This document shows positions 10,655 through 20,344 of a stretch of 64,000 nucleotides of DNA, piece by piece. The stretch covers positions 372,001 through 436,000 of the forward strand of contig JASFAU010000012.1 of the NCBI GenBank assembly GCA_039704465.1. The letters are read 5' to 3'. Source of the DNA: Plasmodiophora brassicae (Eukaryota; Endomyxa; Phytomyxea; Plasmodiophorida; Plasmodiophoridae). The translations under genes were made by a program, and so were the position numbers. The notes beneath the pieces are model-generated. The model was not told the origin of the DNA and ran no database searches. It saw only the letters and a list, made by a program, of their open reading frames with translations. Position 1 is the first letter of the stretch, and every line of letters starts with the position of its first letter.

Positions 10655-11020
10655 TTATGTCAACGACGGCTGTTCGTTCTGGACGAACGGGTTGTCGATC
10701 TCCTGGGATCCGGCGACGGGCGCGATCAGCATGACGGCCGTGCCACGGCAGACCGTAAGGCCCAGGTTACGTGTCTGGTCGGTCAGACGGTAGGGGTCAT
10801 CCGCCTCTCGGATATACTCAACGGTCTCGTCCAGCACGATATTGACGAGCGGATCATACCCTGTGACGACCGTCACGATCATCGACAGGGCAACAACACT
10901 CACACACACCACACCCGCACCTTTCAGGATTCCTGTAACCTCGCGACCGCCGGCGAACTTCACCAGCACGGGCTGGTCGAGATGCTTGTTCAGGTCGAGC
11001 ACCGACTCCTTCTTCGACAT
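10655..11020 (-). CDS. LSM7: U6 snRNA-associated Sm-like protein LSm7
   Basis: Component of the LSm2-8 (U6 snRNP) and LSm1-7 (mRNA decay) rings. Two exons (10921-11020, 10655-10860) with a 60-nt intron give 101 residues, the usual length. Sm1 motif: SVLDLNKHLDQPVLVKFAGGR, then EVTGILKGYDPLVNIVLDE across the splice. Sm2 motif: LGLTVCRGTAVMLIAP. Start MSKKESVLDL matches the family N-terminus, so the longer in-frame extension upstream is not used. Confidence 0.95.
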   Translation of the reverse strand: MSKKESVLDLNKHLDQPVLVKFAGGREVTGILKGAGVVCVSVVALSMIVTVVTGYDPLVNIVLDETVEYIREADDPYRLTDQTRNLGLTVCRGTAVMLIAPVAGSQEIDNPFVQNEQPSLT

Positions 11021-11275
11021 GATGACACGTGCCGTCGACGGACTGCGTGCGCCCTGCGCGCGTCGGGCGCTCGGCGCTCCCCTACCGTCATTTTCTACCT
11101 CAGCGACCGCACCGCCTGCCAGTAACGCGAACTGCACATCCCTGCACAGCAGTTCGCAGTGGCAAGATGACTGGCGCGATGGGCTGTGCATTGTCTTCCA
11201 CCGCGGGGGCCAGTGCCGTCGCGTCCGTGTCGTGATATTTCAATAAATCAGACACTCCTAGTCCTGTCATTTTGG

Positions 11276-14200
11276 ATGTCGGTGCGGCGACCCCGTTCAT
11301 CGCCGTCGCCACGACGTGTGCCCGGCGTTGGCGGCGTGTTCGTGTCCGGGCTGACGGCCGTGTCGACGCCGGATGTCGTCGTCGAGCGGCACGCGCCCGT
11401 TGCCGACCTGGTCGGGCCGATGCGTGCCTGCCTGGCCGCCCATCTCGTCAGTGACGATCAGGCGGACCTGTGCGTTCGTGACGAACGCCTACGGCAGCTG
11501 TTCGGGAACGTTGGCAACGATTCCGCTTTCGTCGATGCCGTCCACGCGTTCCTTGCCGCGCCAAACGGCTCGCCTGTGAGGACGCCGAACCCTCGCCGTC
11601 CTGGGAAGGCGGCCGCAAACACCGACGCGTGTCAACGTTCGCCCAGGACCAAGTTCACCCGATCGCCCGTCATCGTAACCGGTCCTAAACCAGCTCGTCA
11701 GGCGCGTTCGTCTAAGTCGCCTGCCGTCTTCCGTCACCAACCGTCCACGAAACCGGAGGTGCTGCCAGCGAAACCAGCCAGGTCGCCAAGGCGTCCTCCC
11801 GTACAGGGAGCGACACGTCAACCTGTAGCCGCACCTGAGAAGGACCAGACGGTTACGAGTCGAAACATGGCAACGCCTACGCCCGTACCGGTACTGATCA
11901 GACCGAAGCCGGCGTCGCCCCCGACCATCAAAGAGGCCGACTTTACGTACGACGATGGCCATGATGGTGTTGGGCATCCTTCGGACGAGTCGGCGTTTGA
12001 GATGGCGCCCCGCATCAGTACGGAAGCGGTACTGGATACTGTTGCTGCCATCCAGGAGGCGTTCGCGAAAGAAGCGATCCGGTCGCAGGCGGAGCACAGT
12101 CGACGTCAAGAGGCGCTGATCGAGCAGCATCATCGCGAATTGCAGGTGATGCACGAGAGGCAGATGCACGCCATCCAGGAGTTCGTGGACGAAACCAAGG
12201 CGAAACCAGTGGCCCAGCCCAGCGAACCGGCAGGTGCTCTTCCTGGTTTGGAATCCATCGGGGCGGCAGTCAGCAAACTGTCCAAACAATTGGACGCGGT
12301 CGGCCTCAGTCGCCCGCGTCTCGAACGTGTTCGCGTCGATGTATCATCGATGGAACGCCAAATGGCCGAGCTGGAGGAGCACGCAGCATCGTGCGCCCAA
12401 AGCATCCAGGAACAGACGGAACAGGCGGCGCATCGTGTTGAAGAACTACAGCAACTGGCCGTCCTCAGGGAATGCCAGGGAATTGCCCCGAGTCGCTTCT
12501 CGCGCACGGACGATCCTGTTCGCAAGACCGTCTCCGGCAAGTCGCGATATTCGGACTCGTTTGATTACAACGAGATGGAGGCTCGTGTTCGCGAACTGTA
12601 TGTGGCGCGCGCTCGAATACGCGCAGAGCTCAACGAGGAGCGCCTCTTGTCGAAAGGTGTTGACCGAACCAAGCCCAGTGTTGACAACAAGACGTGTCTG
12701 GTACGGAGAGTATCTCCATCTGCCGGGAACCGACGTCAGACAGCGCCACCGTCCAAGTCGCGAGCCACTTCGCACACGTCAACGAAAGAAACACTGTATT
12801 GGGTCGATGTGTGGCTGCCAGATAGTGCACGCTAACGCGCTTTCGCAGACCTGCACCCGTATCGAATCGAGAATCAAGTGTTGTGGCATCAAGGACCGGC
12901 AGCAAAAGGAGCGCGACCTTGGACGAGAATGTCGACCCTAACGCGTTTGGTCGATGGATGGAAGGCCAGCAGAAGTGAGTGCCTAACGGTTCATGGCAGC
13001 TCCGCCCAGGTTCTAACCCCAATCGCATTACTCGATAGGGTCTACGTCGAGCAGGCCGTCAAGAAGAAGCGTAAGCCGCCAGTTCGACGAACTTACGTTC
13101 GCCCTGCGCATTTAGCCGCGCTGGCCAGACAGCTCGAAACCATTCAGGAGGAAGCGGCGGTGACGACGTTCGAAACGAAACCAGTCTCTGGTGATGCTTC
13201 CCAGGCGCCAACAGTTCAGGTGGGTCCCCCACCTGCTCCAGCGCCGGCAAGGGAGCTTGAACCCGACGTGGACGCTTTACGACCGACGATGGCGCCTCCC
13301 GCTCCAGTGGCCACGTGTGGACAAAGTACCATTACGGATCCCGAGGAGAAAGTGCTCGATCCCGCTGCCGCCGTCCCCAGTCCTGTTCCTATTGTCACGC
13401 TGCCTTTCAGCTCCACTATTGTTCCTGGCAACGGCTTCCCGTTCACGGTTCGTACTTTGCCATGTCTACGCGTGTAGTGTCGATTTCTAACGACCATGGT
13501 ATGGTCCGGTAGGTCCTTGATTCGAAACAGTCGCGTGGTCGCCCTGCAGGTACACCAGAAGAGTCAATCGCTGTACCGGAGATCGGCGACAGATGGGAGG
13601 ACGATGAAGTTGCTGCCCGGCCTGAGAGCGGTTGCAGCATCCTGGACTCGGTATGCCAACGCGTCATCAGCGAGGTTGTGGGTCCAGCCAACGACCGCGC
13701 CGACTACCTCCCGACCGAACTGCTTGACCACGACAGCCTACGCGAGCTGACCGAACAAGTCATTCTCGATGAGCTGGCACTGAACGCCACCGCCATTACG
13801 TATCCTGTCGCTGATATTATCATCCCGCCTGCCAAGCCTGCGTCGCCTGCGCCTCCGGCAAACGCCAGTGATCCGTCGATCCTCAACTTGCTGTTGCGAT
13901 TGTGTCTCTCCTACGATGACCCGCACGGGGATCGTCCTGTGGAACCTCGTGACGCCTGTGCTGACACCACGTGCAACGGAGACATCGACGTCATATCGCC
14001 GGATCTGGTGCGCCTGTCTCTGCATCCGCTGACGATCCGGGCGGGGTGCGATATGATCACAGTGGTCGCAATGTCCATCGAGATTCTCGGGTCGATACCG
14101 CCCGTGGTCCTGTATCCGGAGGCGCACAGCGTCGACGTCCCCATGCCGAAACATCAGCAGGCGGCCGTCGTCGTCGATTCACTTCGCCAGGTGCGGCAAC

Positions 14201-15012
14201 GCGAACCTCCCAGAAGGCCTTCTGCGCTGGGCCCTGCTGTTAACCTGCAGGCGCGCGGTGGTCATCGCCAGTCGATCCCTATGCCATACGAAATCGTCCG
14301 CGTCGACAAGTTCGAGATGGAGAACATCGACGAGGACGAGAACGCGCTCGAGTTCGACCAGTCGAACATGACCGACTACGGGAGCGAGGTCGAGGGCGAC
14401 TTCGACGCCCAGATCATTCATCCCGACCCGCCGGCGCTCATCGAGGAGTACGGCAGCGACGAAGACGGCAGCGAGGGTCGTGCACCGCGTCACCGGGACG
14501 ACGTCGACGACGAGGTCCGGGTCCTGTGCGTTCCGTCCGGGGATGGCATCGCCGTCGTCATCCAAGTCGCTGCGGCACCCGACCTGTGCTTTGGACCGGT
14601 TGTTCCACCGGCAGTGGCTCCTGCTGCGTCTCCAGCGCCCTCTACCGTGTCGTCGGGACGTATCGTCACGCCGAACAACCTAATGCGCCCGACGCTCTCG
14701 ATTGCACTGCTCGAGGCCTCGGACGACCCCAGCAGCGACTCAAGCGAGTCGGACGGTTCGTCGGCAGCCAGCTGGTCGTCCATGGCGACCAGCGGGCCCG
14801 ACTGCTTGTCGTCCGGCGAGTTCATCCCAGTTGTGCGACAACCCGGCAACGTCAGCGATGGGGAGATCCCGCTTTCGCGCCGTCGTCTTGTCCTTCGAGG
14901 TAGTCGCACAACGCGCGTCGTGGTCGTCAGAGGACTAACGCGCGCGTCGTCTATAGGCGTACCGTCCACATTGTCGACATCCGACTCAGACGACAGCATG
15001 CCGACACCTTGA
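11276..15012 (+). CDS. Large coiled-coil protein, possibly TALPID3/KIAA0586-like
   Basis: Spliced gene of about 1,150 residues. Exons: 11276 to about 12820, about 12888-12974, 13039-13447 and 13513-15012; the introns 12975-13038 and 13448-13512 are phase-consistent, while the junction near 12820-12888 is not fixed. Features in order: Pro/Lys-rich region, coiled coil (EALIEQHHRELQVMHERQMH and QMAELEEHAASCAQSIQEQ), then DPNAFGRWMEGQQK followed by VYVEQAVKKKRKPPVRRTYV, a helical LRELTEQVILDELA segment, and an acidic Ser-rich tail with SSGEFIPV and SDGEIPLSRRR. The order coiled coil, basic EQAVKKKRK block, repeated S-D/G-E-motif tail reminds me of the ciliary/centrosomal TALPID3, but this is tentative. 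Confidence 0.6.
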
Positions 15013-15147
15013 TGATGTCAGGGGACGCCAGCTCCACGTATTTATTCGCTATCCGCACCCTACACACTGTATTATTGCTACGTACATCCCTATCTGCAGA
15101 CGACGACCAGCATAATTGCATCGATGACGACGGTAGAGGCTTTCATT

Positions 15148-17330
15148 TCAGACAATGTGGGTAGCGGTGCGCGATTCAGTCACCTCCGGAACGGTAACGA
15201 GAACTCGACCGGAACGGAATAGGCGTCGTGATCCCGGAGCAGGTGCTTCCAGATCGCCGACGCTAGGTACTCGGACGAGCCGCCGTCCTGCCCAGAGGGC
15301 ATAAGCGATACAGCTAGGAACAGCAAACAATGCAGCACAGATGCCAACCTCTGCGCAACGTCGGCAATGGCGAAACACAATGGCACGATCGGGGCGCGTC
15401 GGGACTAGTGGAGAGCAGTGCCGTCGACACCAGGCAGAACAGCACGTCTGCCAGGTCATCGACGTTAGGCCATGATCCGTTCAGCAACGACGCATTAGCG
15501 TACGGCGCACTGGACGATGACGGCTCCACTCATGCACACGTCGCACGTGTGGCAGGGGCAGAACCAGGTCGCGCTGCGGTCGGGCATCTGGCATACACCT
15601 TTGATCAGCAACATGGAGGCAAGACGGGAACATCAGCGCACACCTGGGTCAAACCGCCACATTCGAGATGGAACGCTCGGTGACATACGACACCCCGCTG
15701 AGAGAAGGAGCACAATAACAGGGACCCATTCTGACCGCATTCGAGACACTCGTCGTCGGACGCAACCTACACGCACGCGTTAGCCCATGGCAACCTTCGT
15801 CGTGGAAACAATCAAACCGTTTGATGAAGATCGGCGTCAGACATGTCGCGCCGGCCTATCAGGCGCCGACAGCTTGAAGCACCGCATCGGCTGCGATGGA
15901 CCGGGTGCTCTCAGCGTACGCAGCGATCAAGACGAGAACAGGCAGGTTACCAGTCATATTTGATTTGGCAGCGCGCGTCATCGAACGCGTAGTCCATCGT
16001 GATTTCCTCGCCAGCGGCAATGTCCCGACTGGCGAAGATGGCGATGCGTTCGACGCTGCCGTCCTTCCACTTTTGCACATGGCAATTGGCATTGCAGCTG
16101 AGATGCGAATAGCGAGGTCGGTCGCTGGAAACGAAGACGGTGTACGCCACAACGTACCTGTGGTTGATGAACCTGGCATCGGATCCCATGTGCCGGGCGT
16201 CGAGGAGCATATCGTTGCCGAGATGCATGATGTACGTATCCCTGAAGCCTGCATACGACGAGGGGGGCGCTCAACGGGCAGTGCAGCGTGACAATGGCGA
16301 ATCGCGGACCGTCAGAAAAGGCCTTCTCCATGCGCGCCTCCGCATCAGCCTGCGAGATGACCTCACCGCGATACTCAATGACAAACTGCCCTGCCAGGAT
16401 CGGCGCCGTGGCACGAAGACCCCATCCTGTGGATTCCGTCAGGAAGCGCTCTGCGGGTGCATCGCCCGATTTCCCATTCGGGAACCGATTATGGCAGCGG
16501 TCCCCGACAGGGCAGTGCGCTAGACGGTCGTGTCAGACGCTGCATACCCAACGCAGCAAGACGCATCCTGGGTACGTGGGCACGAATACAGCAGCATTCG
16601 GTTCAGGCACGAGTCGTCGTTGCAGCACCCGCCATGTGCGGCACAGTCGCAAATGGCGGTCTCGTCCGGCGGCAGCGGTTTCGGCTTCGGCACCGTCCCA
16701 TAGTGATCTGGCAGCACGCAATGAGACGGTCAACAGGCACAGGGACGGGGCGGCAGCACGCCACTGACTCTGCCTGATCCAGCGGAACGCGGGCTCCTTG
16801 GCGCTCAGGATGTGATGGGGCAACGAGAACGGGACAATCTGGGGCGCCGCCACGGTCAGACGCGGGGCATCCGGCCGACGGCAACAGGGGAGAGGGCGGC
16901 CACCTGAGTGCCGATGGCATCCACGATCGTATCATGTAGCGCGACGGCACGAAGGCTCGTAACGTGACGGGGCAGTACGAACGGCACGACCTGCTGACGA
17001 GTTCACGACCGGGGGGGCGCGTAGTTCCCGGCCACCGCGCGTATACCTGCTTCCCGATCGCCTTCAGGATGGCCTCGACGGTCCTCCGCGCAGACGTGCA
17101 GCGACGCGTGCGCCGATCGCGATGCTCGCCGCCGCCGACGCCGACGCTCCTGCCGCCCGACTCGGGATGGCATCGGGCCACCATCGGTCAGGACACGCAA
17201 GGAACCCTCGTGGGAGAGGCCTCGGGGCGCGCGCACTCCGCGACTGCCGACCTCCGACGGCGCACGCGGGTCGCCGCGCATACCTCGCCGTCCAGCGCCG
17301 CCACAGGACGCCGACTCCATCCTGCGGGGC
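15148..17330 (-). CDS. NSD-like histone lysine methyltransferase: AWS-SET-postSET-PHD/C5HCH
   Basis: Predicted nuclear H3K36-type methyltransferase. Resolved exons: 17047 upstream to about 17330 (start uncertain), 16904-16990, 16769-16838, 16576-16707, 16310-16519, 16158-16248, 15951-16097, 15818-15890, 15711-15766 (about), and further 3-prime exons to about 15148. AWS: PDETAICDC, GGCCNDDSCLNR, HCPVGDRCHNR. SET: ERFLTESTGWGLRA, GQFVIEYRGEVIS, RFINHSCNANC, GEEITMDYAF. Post-SET: YDCRCGASSCRR. A 51-nt intron then leads to a PHD: DECLECGQNGSLLLC, CHRAFHLECGGLTQ, and the C5HCH start WFCPCHTCDVC, the arrangement at the C-terminus of NSD proteins. Upstream exons repeat VVPFVLPRHV and IVPFSLPHHI. Last exon and first exon are unresolved. 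Confidence 0.85.
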
Positions 17331-17505
17331 ACGCCGCATGGGACGTCCTGGTCCCGCCTGCGACTGACGCGTGCCTGGGGCGGGCGGTGGCTGGAGGGTT
17401 TGCACGCAAATCAGGTTGCCGAGCGACCTGGGGGATCGCGGGACGTATGTACGTACCGGTGCTCGTCGAAGTCCGTGGCGGTGATTGCGAACCCCGGCGG
17501 CGGTG
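17331..17505. promoter_or_regulatory. Likely shared promoter between the SET gene and BUD31
   Basis: Divergent genes (SET gene on minus, BUD31 from 17506 on plus) leave under about 200 bp between probable starts, so both promoters must lie here. No specific element was identified; inference from gene layout. Confidence 0.35.
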
Positions 17506-18060
17506 ATGCCGCGGATCAGGACGGCGCGGACGCGGGTGCCCGACGGGTTCGACGTCCTCGAGGAGACGCTCGAGGAGCTCAACCAGCGCATGCGTGATGC
17601 GGAGACGGAGTCGCATGACGGCAAGCGCAAGAACGAGGCGCTCTGTCAGGATGGAGCGCGCGCAAGCGCATGCGCCTGCCACTGACGCTGCGTGTTGCTC
17701 GATAGGGCCCATATTCCGGATCACCCATGAACGCTCCAGGTACATATTCGACATGTGGCAGGACCGGAAGATATCACGCGAGGTCTACGACTTCTGTCTG
17801 CGGGAGAAGCACGCCGATGCGGCCCTAATTGCCAAATGGAAGAAGGTACGGCATCGGCGGGGACGCGTGCGTCGCTGGCGACATGGTCTGACGGCCCGCC
17901 TTGCCAGCAAGGTTACGAACGCCTGTGCTGCCTGCAGTGCATCCAGACCAGGGACCATAACTTTGGCACGACCTGCATCTGCCGCGTGCCGAAGGAATCC
18001 CTGCCGGAGGACCGCACGGTGGAGTGCACCCATTGTGGTTGCCGCGGCTGCTCTAACTAA
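17506..18060 (+). CDS. BUD31: Spliceosome protein BUD31/G10
   Basis: Three exons (17506-17644, 17706-17845, 17908-18060) give 143 residues, matching the family length. Start [20 protein letters not shown], then [36 protein letters not shown] appears exactly across intron 1; [17 protein letters not shown] across intron 2; then [13 protein letters not shown] and the zinc-binding end [15 protein letters not shown]31 sits in the active spliceosome with the Prp19-related proteins. Highly conserved, and the junctions are unambiguous. Confidence 0.97.
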
Positions 18061-18726
18061 TACAGCGTTCGCCCTCCTCCCGTCAGGGATGGCACGTCGT
18101 GGCCCCTGCAGATGTTGCCGAAGATCGACCCCGACGTCGACGGCATGACGAGCGCGGATGCTATCGTCGCGGGGCTCACAGCCTCAATCACTCTGACAAG
18201 ACCTTGGGCCCCTCGTCGCAGGTTCCGGTCGTCTCCTGTAACCGCGCTGCTGGTAGCAGGGGTATGCCCTGTCGATTGCCCGTCGTGTGCCGGCGGCAGT
18301 CTGCTAGCGGGGCAGCACCAAAGGGGCCTGCCTGCATGACGAAATCACGGACACATGCATGGGGTCATGGGACACTGGCTTCTCACGGCCCGGGCAGGTT
18401 ATTACGTCACGGTGCGGTTCCAAGACGGCGCGCGCCCTGCGCCTGTCTGGACGCTGCTCGACCTGCCTGTCACCTGCAGGCAGACGTCGACGTCTGGAAA
18501 TGGCGACGTTTCGGGTCATCGTGCCAGCCCTGCGTTTGCCAGCATCCTGCTGCGGTGACCCCTGCCGAACGTAGGCGGGCGACTGGGCCAGCGACGTCCC
18601 CTTCCGTGTGAACCGTGCCGTCCGGTATACGTCCAGCGAGGTACGACCAGCCAATTCGTATAAAAGAGCGCTGAGGTCTCTGTGCATTCGTCGAAAAGAG
18701 CGGTGCCTGCTCATTTCTGGGGTTTG
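18061..18726. other. No gene recognised between BUD31 and the secreted zinc-finger gene
   Basis: Open frames exist on both strands (longest 18099-18611 plus), Arg/Pro/Ala-rich and without family features, as expected by chance in GC-rich DNA. It must contain both 3-prime ends. A small spliced gene cannot be excluded. Confidence 0.35.
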
Positions 18727-19641
18727 TTACGACCGGCCCATGGTATCAGGGCGGCTGAACTCGGCCTGGTGTCGGCAATGTGGGCAATACGACTTGCGCA
18801 GCAGGAGTGCCGGGCAACTGCGTTTCTGGTGCCGCGCTAGACTTCTGCCGAGTACCTGCTTGCCGCAATCGACACACGTAACTGTTGTGCACCACCTTGA
18901 GAACGTAACCGTGCAACTGGGCGCCTGGTGCCGCTGCAGCTTACCTTGGTGGGATACCTTCTTGCGGCAATGGATACCCGTAACGTGTGTGTTGTCTGGG
19001 ACCGAAGCGGATGTCGACGCACCAGCATCAACGTTAGACATCGTATTCTGCTGTTGCTTGTAGTGGGTTGTCAGGTGCCGCCTTAGGCTAAATGCGCTGG
19101 ACAGCCGCTTGCCGCAATGGGTACACGAAAATCTGGGTAGCTGGTTGCCGCAATGGATACACGTATCTGGTGTGTCCTTTGCAGCCGTCCAGGATATGGC
19201 CGCCCCAGCACCAACGTTATACGTCGTAGGCTGGTGTTGACTGTCGGCCACGGAATCCTGCCTACCAAAGTCAGGCATGCACCTGACGACGTTCGCCGGT
19301 GCCCAGTTTGGGATGCCGCTGAGCTGGTGACCGATGGCGTACGACGCTGGAACACGACCTCGGCCCAACGCTGCCGTTGACATCGCCACTTCGTCGCCCA
19401 GGTTGCCGATATCGTTTGTTCCCTGTGAGAGGTCATCAGCGACCATGAAAGGAGGGTGGGCGTGGTTGGGCACCGCGTTCGACGTCATGCCGTGATGTGG
19501 GTCTCGATGGGCATCCCATGCCATATTCAGGTCGAAGTCTCGGGTCCTGGCTACGTCGCTGTCGACGTCGTCGTCGGCACCGAGAGCGCAGCGGCCGGCT
19601 AAGAACGCGAAGACCAACGCGAAGAGTTTCCAAAGCTCCAT
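18727..19641 (-). CDS. Predicted secreted C2H2 zinc-finger protein
   Basis: 304 residues, single exon, from ATG 19641. A classic signal peptide opens it (MELWKLFALVFAFLAGRCALG, residues 1-21, then an acidic ADDDVDSDV). The middle is low-complexity. The C-terminal third carries a run of short zinc-finger-like units: CIHCGN.., the canonical CTHCGKRLSSAFSLRRHLTTH, a damaged GIHCRKKVSHQGKLQRH, a C2HC unit CVDCGKQVLGRSLARHQKRSC and a terminal YCPHCRHQ. Signal peptide plus DNA/RNA-type fingers is an odd pairing and fits a protein exported to another cell or compartment. A related fragment lies at 63340-63606. In a parasite this would be an effector candidate; that is inference. Confidence 0.65.
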   Translation of the reverse strand: MELWKLFALVFAFLAGRCALGADDDVDSDVARTRDFDLNMAWDAHRDPHHGMTSNAVPNHAHPPFMVADDLSQGTNDIGNLGDEVAMSTAALGRGRVPASYAIGHQLSGIPNWAPANVVRCMPDFGRQDSVADSQHQPTTYNVGAGAAISWTAAKDTPDTCIHCGNQLPRFSCTHCGKRLSSAFSLRRHLTTHYKQQQNTMSNVDAGASTSASVPDNTHVTGIHCRKKVSHQGKLQRHQAPSCTVTFSRWCTTVTCVDCGKQVLGRSLARHQKRSCPALLLRKSYCPHCRHQAEFSRPDTMGRS

Positions 19642-20344
19642 TGTCAACGTCGCTCGTGGATGCACCAGCAACAGCTTGCAGAAAGCGCCAGGTCAGGGGC
19701 GCAGGTTTTCCATGGCCTGGGCTGTCCGCGCGCAGTATGATCCTGTCCGGAACAGGATAGCCCTATGTACATATGTAGGCATGTCTGACACGACGTGCTT
19801 TTCGCCCCACGTCCTCAGAACAAATATCGAATGCCACGATGGCGTTCCTCGCGTCAGCATCGTGGAACATTTCGAAAATGACATCAAGGTCGACATTGAG
19901 TGCACTGGCTAGCTGCGTGCCCTTGTTCGGGCGCAAGGCGAAATACAGGCCTGAGCCCACTCCGGCCTTGGTAACCACGACGGCAACGGCAGCAATGACT
20001 CTCGTGTAGGCCTTTCTCGGCGCCGCATTTGCTTGTCACGGCTTGACATCAATACTGCATGACATTGCTGAGCGAAGAAACTAGCTCGTGTGAGGATTGT
20101 TGATGTAGACGCTGCCAGCAGACTTTTGGGGTGATGCCAACGATCGTGTGGATCGGTGCTCCTGAACGGCCACGTTGTACGGATTGAGACTCGTCCAGGA
20201 CGGCCTCTGATGCCACTTTCGCGCCATCAACCTATTCTTAATAAGATGGTCCCGCACAGACAGAGGTGATTGGAGAAGCGGGTCATCTGGACACGGATCT
20301 CTAGAGGAGTTACTGTGAGGTATATTATTCAACAATACACTGCT
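19642..20344. other. Mostly non-coding; one possible minus-strand coding fragment
   Basis: At 19763-20040 the minus strand reads AYTRVIAAVAVVVTKAG, then GLYFALRPNKGTQLASALNV and DLDVIFEMFHDADARNAIVA, which looks protein-like, but no ATG or acceptor could be fixed. The rest shows nothing recognisable. Confidence 0.3.

Noticed and set aside
10861..10920. In-frame insertion in LSM7
   Set aside because: The 60 bases have GT..CACAG ends and splitting them out restores the exact Sm fold, so it is an intron.
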